Positions 58,686-64,000 of a stretch of 64,000 nt of DNA are shown here, piece after piece. The stretch comes from Enterobacteriaceae bacterium 89. GTDB taxonomy: Bacteria; Pseudomonadota; Gammaproteobacteria; Enterobacterales; Enterobacteriaceae. Both the position numbers and the translations under genes were made by a program. The stretch covers positions 186,001 to 250,000 of the forward strand of contig RQJH01000005.1 in the NCBI GenBank assembly GCA_014156375.1, read 5' to 3'. Position 1 is the first letter of the stretch. Every line of letters begins with the position of its first letter. A model generated the notes under the pieces. The model had not been told where the DNA came from, searched no databases, and saw only the letters and a list, made by a program, of their open reading frames with translations.

Positions 58686-59768
58686 ATGAATAAATTAATC
58701 ACGGAAGGTCTGTTACTACTTCCCATCCTGCTTTTTTCACAATTAGCACATGCAACATGTACTACGAACTATCAGTATACTGGCTCGACCAACCTGGCTG
58801 CAGCTAATTACAGCGCTGGTCCTGATACCGCAACAGGCACAACGATATATCGGCAGCTGGTGCCCGGATTTTATGCTTCGTCCTATAACTGCTCGGCTGC
58901 TAATCCCCGATTAGTTTTTTCGGTTGTTGGTGGAACATTGGTTTCAGGTTCGACAAATACCTATCTGTCCGGTATCCCCGGGATAGGGATTAGGATCTAT
59001 CCAGGTACCAATGATAGTGGAACTCCTATTTCAGCCGGGGGACAGGTATCGGTTCCCCTTGGTTCAGCGTCCGGCTCAGCAACTCTTGCACAAATATCAT
59101 TTTTTGTGACTGCTGTTAAAATTGGGCCCATCACGGCGGGAATGGCAAGTTCAGGTCAGTTCCCACAGGTTCACTGGGACGTGACGGATGACTCTGGGAC
59201 GTTAAGCCGATTAGCGTACACTAATACCTGGGTGGCCAATGGCTTTACTGTAAATACGCCAACTTGTACCACCCCTGACTTTAACTTTAATCTGGGCAGC
59301 ACTGTCATATCCAACAGCATCACCACCAGTAATTGGGTTAATACGGTGGTGACATTAACCGGATGCTCAGCTTTTTATGGAAACTCGTCGGATTTCAATA
59401 GTTATCAGTCTATTGCTCAGTACTCGGCTGCACAGACAACGCCAACTGCGGCTACTCAAACCGGTACCTTCGCTAAAAACAGTGTGACGATGGTGTTGAG
59501 TCCCATAGCTACACCCACAAACGCTTCGCAAGGAATTTTAGCCAATCAAACGGGGGATGGTTTTGCCAGTGGCGTTGGGGTTCAGATGGCGACACAATCT
59601 GGCAGTACTTACACGCCGATAAACCTGGCAAATAATATAGTCTTTAACCCTGCTTTGGGCTCCAGTGCGGTGAGTTTTCCATTGGCTGCAAGGATGATTA
59701 AAACCGCCGATGTGATAACACCAGGCGCAGTCTCCGCCTCGTTAACCTACACCATCACCTACCAGTAA
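58686..59768 (+). CDS. Fimbrial tip adhesin/minor subunit
   Basis: 360 residues from ATG 58686 (AAGGA about 8 bases upstream); ATG 58677, overlapping the usher stop as ATGA, is the alternative. Signal peptide ending SQLAHA before TCTTNYQYTG. Two-domain layout: N-terminal lectin-like domain (to about 200) and C-terminal pilin domain beginning near TPTCTTPDFNFNLG and ending SLTYTITYQ, like MrkD/FimH-type tip proteins. Receptor unknown. Last gene of the operon. Confidence 0.85.
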   Translation: MNKLITEGLLLLPILLFSQLAHATCTTNYQYTGSTNLAAANYSAGPDTATGTTIYRQLVPGFYASSYNCSAANPRLVFSVVGGTLVSGSTNTYLSGIPGIGIRIYPGTNDSGTPISAGGQVSVPLGSASGSATLAQISFFVTAVKIGPITAGMASSGQFPQVHWDVTDDSGTLSRLAYTNTWVANGFTVNTPTCTTPDFNFNLGSTVISNSITTSNWVNTVVTLTGCSAFYGNSSDFNSYQSIAQYSAAQTTPTAATQTGTFAKNSVTMVLSPIATPTNASQGILANQTGDGFASGVGVQMATQSGSTYTPINLANNIVFNPALGSSAVSFPLAARMIKTADVITPGAVSASLTYTITYQ

Positions 59769-59772
59769 CAAA

Positions 59773-59800
59773 ATGCCGACCCTAAGGTCGGCATCGTTTT
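59773..59800. terminator. Bidirectional terminator between fimbrial operon and plsY
   Basis: Perfect 9-bp arms ATGCCGACC/GGTCGGCAT (59773-59794) with a 4-base loop and GTTTTT after it. Confidence 0.85.
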
Positions 59801-60414
59801 TACTTCGGCTCTTTCTTCTTCCGCTTCAGCTTAGTCCAGATTTTAGTTTCCTGACGTCGCCAAAGGCGCTGAATGTTGTCGTGATGACGCAGCAAAATCA
59901 GGCAGGACAGCATCGACACCGGGAAGGTGTACTGCGGCATAAACCACCAGACGTAGAACGGGGCGACCAGCGCGCTGACAATCGCGCCCAGCGACGAGTA
60001 CCCGCTCAGCAGAATCGTCAGCAGCCAGGTTCCGGCCATTACGCCGGTGAGATCCCAGCCGATGGGGGCGATGGCGCCAAACGCCGTGGCCACGCCTTTT
60101 CCGCCGCGAAAACCAAAGAAGATAGGCCAGATATGACCGAGGCAGGCAGCAATCGCCACCATCCCGAGCCAGAAGGGCGTAAAGCCCAAAGCCCAGGCAC
60201 CCCAGGTCGGCAACATGCCTTTGAGGATGTCGAAGATCAGTACTGCTACGGCTGCTCCTTTGCCGCCAATTCGTAAAACGTTGGTCGCTCCGGGATTACC
60301 GGAGCCGCTTTCGCGTGGGTCAGGCAGACCCGCGATGCGACAGACCAGAATGGCGCTGGATATTGAGCCGCAAAGGTAGGCGAGGATAACCATTCCAGGC
60401 GCGATTGCACTCAT
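59800..60414 (-). CDS. plsY: Glycerol-3-phosphate acyltransferase PlsY
   Basis: 204 residues from the ATG at 60414. Inner-membrane protein transferring acyl groups from acyl-phosphate to glycerol-3-phosphate. Conserved loops: [16 protein letters not shown] (about 36-51), [21 protein letters not shown] (about 95-115). Upstream residues in the open frame to 60504 do not fit homologues. Divergent from folB. Confidence 0.95.
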   Translation of the reverse strand: MSAIAPGMVILAYLCGSISSAILVCRIAGLPDPRESGSGNPGATNVLRIGGKGAAVAVLIFDILKGMLPTWGAWALGFTPFWLGMVAIAACLGHIWPIFFGFRGGKGVATAFGAIAPIGWDLTGVMAGTWLLTILLSGYSSLGAIVSALVAPFYVWWFMPQYTFPVSMLSCLILLRHHDNIQRLWRRQETKIWTKLKRKKKEPK

Positions 60415-60521
60415 AACGCTGTTCCGTTTTGAAAATGTATCGGTATTCTCTTCATCTGTGGATAATACGCATATTTTGTCGGAAGTGGTATCCGGCACGA
60501 GCAAAAAGCAGGCAGGGCGCG

Positions 60522-60884
60522 ATGGATATTGTATTTATAGAGCAACTTACGGTAATCACCACCATTGGTGTTTACGACTGGGAACAGACCATCGAGCAGA
60601 AGCTGGTGTTCGATATCGAAATGGCGTGGGACAACCGCAAATCTGCCGCCAGCGACAACGTTGAAGATTGTCTGAGCTATGCCGATATCAGTGAAACGGT
60701 GATTGCTCACGTCGAAGGCGGGCGCTTTGCGCTGGTGGAACGCGTGGCGGAAGAGGTGGCTCAGCTGCTGTTAGCGCGTTTTAACTCACCGTGGGTGCGC
60801 ATCAAACTGAGTAAACCCGGCGCGGTGGCGCGTGCAGCGAACGTCGGGGTGATCATCGAGCGTGGCACAAATCCGAAAGCCTGA
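60522..60884 (+). CDS. folB: Dihydroneopterin aldolase FolB
   Basis: 120 residues from the ATG at 60522. [22 protein letters not shown] is the family N-terminus with the pterin-contacting region; [26 protein letters not shown] contains the conserved Glu and the active-site region, and IKLSKPGAV carries the catalytic Lys. Converts dihydroneopterin to hydroxymethyl-dihydropterin in folate synthesis. Confidence 0.96.
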   Translation: MDIVFIEQLTVITTIGVYDWEQTIEQKLVFDIEMAWDNRKSAASDNVEDCLSYADISETVIAHVEGGRFALVERVAEEVAQLLLARFNSPWVRIKLSKPGAVARAANVGVIIERGTNPKA

Positions 60885-60987
60885 GAATAATTCATCGTAG
60901 TTAAACGAAACGCTGATAGTTATGTCTTAATGCAGGTCCGTACCTGTACTTTTTCTTAGCAATTTTCATTACTTAAGGGTTTATTAA

Positions 60988-61809
60988 ATGGGTGATATGC
61001 ACTCGCTGCTGGTGGCGGCCATTCTGGGCGTCGTTGAAGGGTTGACCGAATTTTTACCGGTATCCAGTACCGGCCATATGATTATCGTCGGCCATTTGCT
61101 GGGCTTTGAAGGCGAAACGGCAAAGACGTTTGAGGTCGTCATTCAGCTGGGGTCGATCCTCGCGGTGGTGGTGATGTTCTGGCGCCGTCTGTTCGGGCTG
61201 ATTGGCATCAACTTTGGTCGCCCGCCGGTGCATGAAGGTACGGGTACCGGGCGTTTAACGCTGGGCCACGTATTGCTGGCGATGATCCCTGCGGTGGTGC
61301 TGGGGCTGGTGCTGCACGATGCCATCAAAGCGCTGTTCAACCCGATAAACGTGATGTATGCGCTAGTTGTGGGCGGTGTGCTGCTGATCGCGGCTGAAAT
61401 CTTCAAGCCGAAAAAGCCGCGCGCTGAAGGCGTGGATGACATGACTTATCTGCAGGCGTTTCTGATTGGCTGCTTCCAGTGTCTGGCGCTGTGGCCGGGC
61501 TTCTCCCGCTCAGGTTCAACCATTGCGGGTGGGATGCTGATTGGCGTGAGCCGTTATGCGGCAGCCGAGTTCTCATTCCTGCTGGCTGTGCCGATGATGA
61601 TGGGGGCCACGGCGCTCGATCTCTACAAAAGCATCGGCTTCCTGACCACTTCTGATATTCCGATGTTTGCAGTGGGCTTTATTACGGCGTTTATCGTGGC
61701 GCTGTTCGCGATCAAAACCTTCCTGCACATCATCAAGCGCATCACCTTTATTCCGTTCGCCATCTATCGCTTTATCGTGGCGGCAGCGGTGTACGCGGTG
61801 TTCATGTAA
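60988..61809 (+). CDS. uppP: Undecaprenyl-diphosphate phosphatase UppP (BacA)
   Basis: 273 residues, E. coli length. Integral membrane enzyme recycling the lipid carrier for peptidoglycan; overproduction gives bacitracin resistance. Catalytic motifs: [16 protein letters not shown] (about 16-31) and [12 protein letters not shown] (about 171-182). Its last 8 bp overlap the end of convergent cca. Confidence 0.97.
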   Translation: MGDMHSLLVAAILGVVEGLTEFLPVSSTGHMIIVGHLLGFEGETAKTFEVVIQLGSILAVVVMFWRRLFGLIGINFGRPPVHEGTGTGRLTLGHVLLAMIPAVVLGLVLHDAIKALFNPINVMYALVVGGVLLIAAEIFKPKKPRAEGVDDMTYLQAFLIGCFQCLALWPGFSRSGSTIAGGMLIGVSRYAAAEFSFLLAVPMMMGATALDLYKSIGFLTTSDIPMFAVGFITAFIVALFAIKTFLHIIKRITFIPFAIYRFIVAAAVYAVFM

Positions 61810-63040
61810 CCTGCGGGCAGCGTTTTTCTTTCCACTGCGCGACGGCCTCGATTCGGCGTCGCGTCAGTTCTTCCCTGACTTCCGGTCCTTTAAATCCCGC
61901 GTCAATCACTGGCTTCGTCGGCACCTCTTTAGCCACTTCCCACGCTTCACGCAGCAAACGCCCCTGCGGATAATCACAGGCTTCAAACGTAGTACGTCCA
62001 CGCACGTCGGCTTCGCTGGTCAGCGCAATTTGCTCCACGCGCTGCGGCTTGCGCCAGGCATCGATGGAATCAAACAGCTTCACGATGGTCGCCGGTTTGA
62101 GGATCGGCATGGTGTGGATCAGGTCGTGAAATTCAGCCACCAGTTTTGCCAGGTCGCGCATTTCGTTGGGAACCCGCAGACGAGCGCAGAGCTGCTCGAC
62201 CAGCTTAACTCCCGCCGGACCGTGTCCGTGATGACGCGGCCAGAACTCTTTTGGCGTCAGCCCCTTACCCAAATCGTGACACAGTGTGGCAAAGCGCACA
62301 TCAAGAGCAGGAGACAGCATCGCCGCCATCGTCAGCGTCATCAGCGTATGCACGCCGGTGTCAATTTCCGGGTGCCATTTTGCCGGGGCAGGCACGCCAT
62401 ACAGCGCGTCGATTTCAGGGAACAGCACCTTCAGCGCGCCGCAGTCACGCAGCGTCTGGAAAAAGACCTGAGGATTACGGGTGCCGAGCGCGTTTTCGGT
62501 TTCCTTCCACACGCGCTCCGGCGTGAGATGCTCAAGCTCACCGGCTTCGGTCATTTCCCGCATCAGCGTCATTGTTTCATCGGCAATGCGGAAACTTAAA
62601 TGGGCATAGCGCGCAGCAAACCGCGCCACGCGCAGGACGCGTAACGGATCTTCGCTAAAAGCAGGGGAAACATGGCGCAGCAGTCGGTCCCGCAAATCGG
62701 CCTGTCCGTTGTACGGATCGATAATCTCACCGTTTTCGTCCTGCGCGAGGGCGTTAACGGTCAGATCGCGGCGCAGTAAATCCTGCTCAAGCGTGACGTC
62801 CGGGGCGGCATAGCAGGTGAAACCGGTATAGCCGGAACCTGATTTTCGCTCGGTGCGGGCGAGAGCGTACTCTTCGTGAGTTTTAGGGTGGAGAAAAACA
62901 GGAAAATCGCGGCCTACCTGCTGGTAGCCCGCGTCGAGCATTTGCTGCGGTGTGGCGCCGACAACGACCCAATCTTTGTCTTTGACCGGCAGGCCTAACA
63001 ACTTATCGCGTACTGCACCACCGACCAGATATGTCTTCAC
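61802..63040 (-). CDS. cca: Multifunctional CCA tRNA nucleotidyltransferase
   Basis: 412 residues from a GTG at 63038-63040, as in E. coli, whose product starts [12 protein letters not shown]. Nucleotidyltransferase motif KDKDWVVVG and metal Asp pair region, [13 protein letters not shown], and a C-terminal HD phosphohydrolase domain ([11 protein letters not shown], about 253). Adds or repairs the CCA end of tRNAs. Convergent with uppP. Confidence 0.96.
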   Translation of the reverse strand: MKTYLVGGAVRDKLLGLPVKDKDWVVVGATPQQMLDAGYQQVGRDFPVFLHPKTHEEYALARTERKSGSGYTGFTCYAAPDVTLEQDLLRRDLTVNALAQDENGEIIDPYNGQADLRDRLLRHVSPAFSEDPLRVLRVARFAARYAHLSFRIADETMTLMREMTEAGELEHLTPERVWKETENALGTRNPQVFFQTLRDCGALKVLFPEIDALYGVPAPAKWHPEIDTGVHTLMTLTMAAMLSPALDVRFATLCHDLGKGLTPKEFWPRHHGHGPAGVKLVEQLCARLRVPNEMRDLAKLVAEFHDLIHTMPILKPATIVKLFDSIDAWRKPQRVEQIALTSEADVRGRTTFEACDYPQGRLLREAWEVAKEVPTKPVIDAGFKGPEVREELTRRRIEAVAQWKEKRCPQVT

Positions 63041-63117
63041 GCCAACTCCTCTCACTTTGATTATCTGCTGATAATACGTAAGTGTAGAGGCGTTGGCTAA
63101 TCAGGCAGAAGGCGTAA

Positions 63118-63735
63118 TCAGTTCATCCAGCGATCTTTCTTGCGGCTTGGCACCAGACGCGGCAGCAGCAGACCGAGGATCAGACCTACGCCCAGCACGC
63201 CGCCACCGTACATAAACCACTGCATGATGATGGTGCGCTGTTTGTCATCGAGCTGCAGATTGGCGGCATTCACCTTTTTCTGCGCGACGATCAGCTCGTT
63301 TTTCAGCTTCTGGTTTTCTTCTTTCAGCCCGTTAATGGCGCTGTCGCTGCCTGAAACCTTCTTCTGCATGTCTGCAGTGCGGGTGTTCCAGGTGGCATCA
63401 ATATTGTTCAGCTTGTCGGTGAGGGTCTTCACCTGGTTTTCCAGGTCCGGCACGCGGCTTTTGAAGCTCGGCTCACTTTTCAGCTCTTTCAGCGGGATCC
63501 ATGCGGTACGGCCATTGCTGTCGCGCACCTGGGCATACTGAGTGGCATCGTTGGTTTGCAGCAAAGTGACCGCTTCACCAGCGGAAACGGTGCCGGCAAG
63601 GCGATAGTTATCGCCCGGGCCGCTGCGGACCCAGGTGTTCAGTTCATCAGAAACATAGCGTGTTTCTTCAGCGTGAACGGCGGCAGTTGCGCTAAGCGCG
63701 AGTAAAGTTAATCCAATCAGGCGTAATTTAGGCAT
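63118..63735 (-). CDS. ygiM: YgiM, SH3-domain envelope protein
   Basis: 205 residues from the ATG at 63735. Signal peptide ending AAVHAEE, bacterial SH3 domain (about 25-90: WVRSGPGDNYRLAGTVSAGEAVTLL), long coiled coil (about 100-170), C-terminal membrane helix (VLGVGLILGLLLP) and a basic tail. TIGR04211-type periplasmic protein anchored in the inner membrane; function not firmly known. Confidence 0.93.
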   Translation of the reverse strand: MPKLRLIGLTLLALSATAAVHAEETRYVSDELNTWVRSGPGDNYRLAGTVSAGEAVTLLQTNDATQYAQVRDSNGRTAWIPLKELKSEPSFKSRVPDLENQVKTLTDKLNNIDATWNTRTADMQKKVSGSDSAINGLKEENQKLKNELIVAQKKVNAANLQLDDKQRTIIMQWFMYGGGVLGVGLILGLLLPRLVPSRKKDRWMN

Positions 63736-63933
63736 CGGGTCGTCGTTATTGTCATAAAGTGAATCGATAGTAATGGCATCAGTCTGACGATGCCAGGCAT
63801 TCTGCGGCAATCAGAATCCTCCAGGAGGAGATTGCATGGCAAAGTACCGCGAAATACACTCTACTGACAAAAAAGATGCGCATTAGTTCGGCGTGATGTT
63901 CAATCCAGGCAATGCAACCATAAGAAATCAGTC

Positions 63934-64000
63934 ATGGATCAGGAAATCGAATTGAAGTTCATCGTTGAGTCGCAGGGCGTGGAAACTCTCCGCCAGCAGC
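63934..64000 (+). CDS. ygiF: Inorganic triphosphatase YgiF, 5' part only
   Basis: Starts MDQEIELKFIVESQGVETL and runs off the window. EIELKF is the ExExK motif opening a CYTH triphosphate tunnel. Divergent from ygiM as in E. coli. Confidence 0.88.
   Translation, partial: MDQEIELKFIVESQGVETLRQQ

Overview
The window is chromosomal DNA of an Enterobacteriaceae member. Gene order and protein sequences closely follow the Escherichia coli 66-69 min region (ygjR-ygjP-rlmG-higBA-fadH, ygjK-ygjI-ebgCA-ebgR-ygjH-patA-aer-yqjH, ileX-mug-rpoD-dnaG-rpsU-tsaD, plsY-folB-uppP-cca-ygiM-ygiF). Gene content and GC-rich codon use suggest Enterobacter, Lelliottia, Leclercia or a close relative. The genus is an inference; the family is firm. 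Compared with E. coli K-12 as remembered, ygjQ, ygjJ, yqjI and ttdRABT are not at their usual places, and several accessory blocks have been inserted.

Layout. 1-5.0 kb: ygjR (partial), ygjP, rlmG, the higBA toxin-antitoxin pair with a perfect palindromic operator, fadH. 5.3-13.9 kb: a complete autoinducer-2 uptake and processing locus, lsrKR divergent from lsrACDBFG, with two LsrR-box-like sites of identical geometry. 14.1-14.8 kb: a small orphan gene behind a leader that resembles the C4 antisense RNA of P1/P4 phages. 15.2-24.2 kb: glucosidase ygjK, permease ygjI, the evolved beta-galactosidase operon ebgAC with ebgR, and ygjH. 24.3-28.4 kb: patA (sigma54 promoter plus an NtrC-like site), aer (sigma28 promoter), yqjH (Fur box). 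28.5-29.5 kb: a coiled-coil/J-domain protein. 29.8-32.3 kb: a second methionine-type ABC transporter behind four tandem met boxes. 32.5-36.0 kb: scsABCD copper/thiol-redox operon. 36.3-37.7 kb: an orphan T6SS Hcp-effector-immunity trio. 38.1-38.8 kb: a TumE/TumA-type toxin-antitoxin pair.

38.9-44.7 kb is the most unusual part. A 5.7-kb element sits in the 3' half of tRNA gene ileX, bounded by 50-bp perfect direct repeats. It keeps the integration and immunity region of a P2/186-type phage (int, cI, cox/apl-like, cII-like) and no capsid, tail or replication gene. In their place it carries five-gene-scale cargo: an HNH-nuclease-like protein and a short J-domain-like protein translationally coupled between cI and int, an Abi-like membrane protein overlapping int, and a SieB-like membrane protein next to the tRNA. 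This looks like a phage-derived carrier of anti-phage functions.

44.9-50.9 kb: mug, the macromolecular-synthesis operon rpsU-dnaG-rpoD, and tsaD. 51-51.9 kb: a gene-poor AT-rich stretch with an 8-bp tandem repeat, a possible membrane micropeptide with its own terminator, and a possible small RNA. 51.9-59.8 kb: an EAL phosphodiesterase, a LuxR-type regulator and an AraC-type regulator followed by a four-gene chaperone-usher fimbrial operon, a layout reminiscent of mrk. 59.8-64 kb: plsY, folB, uppP, cca, ygiM and the start of ygiF. GC-rich inverted repeats of the form CCCTCTCCC...GGGAGAGGG recur between genes throughout.
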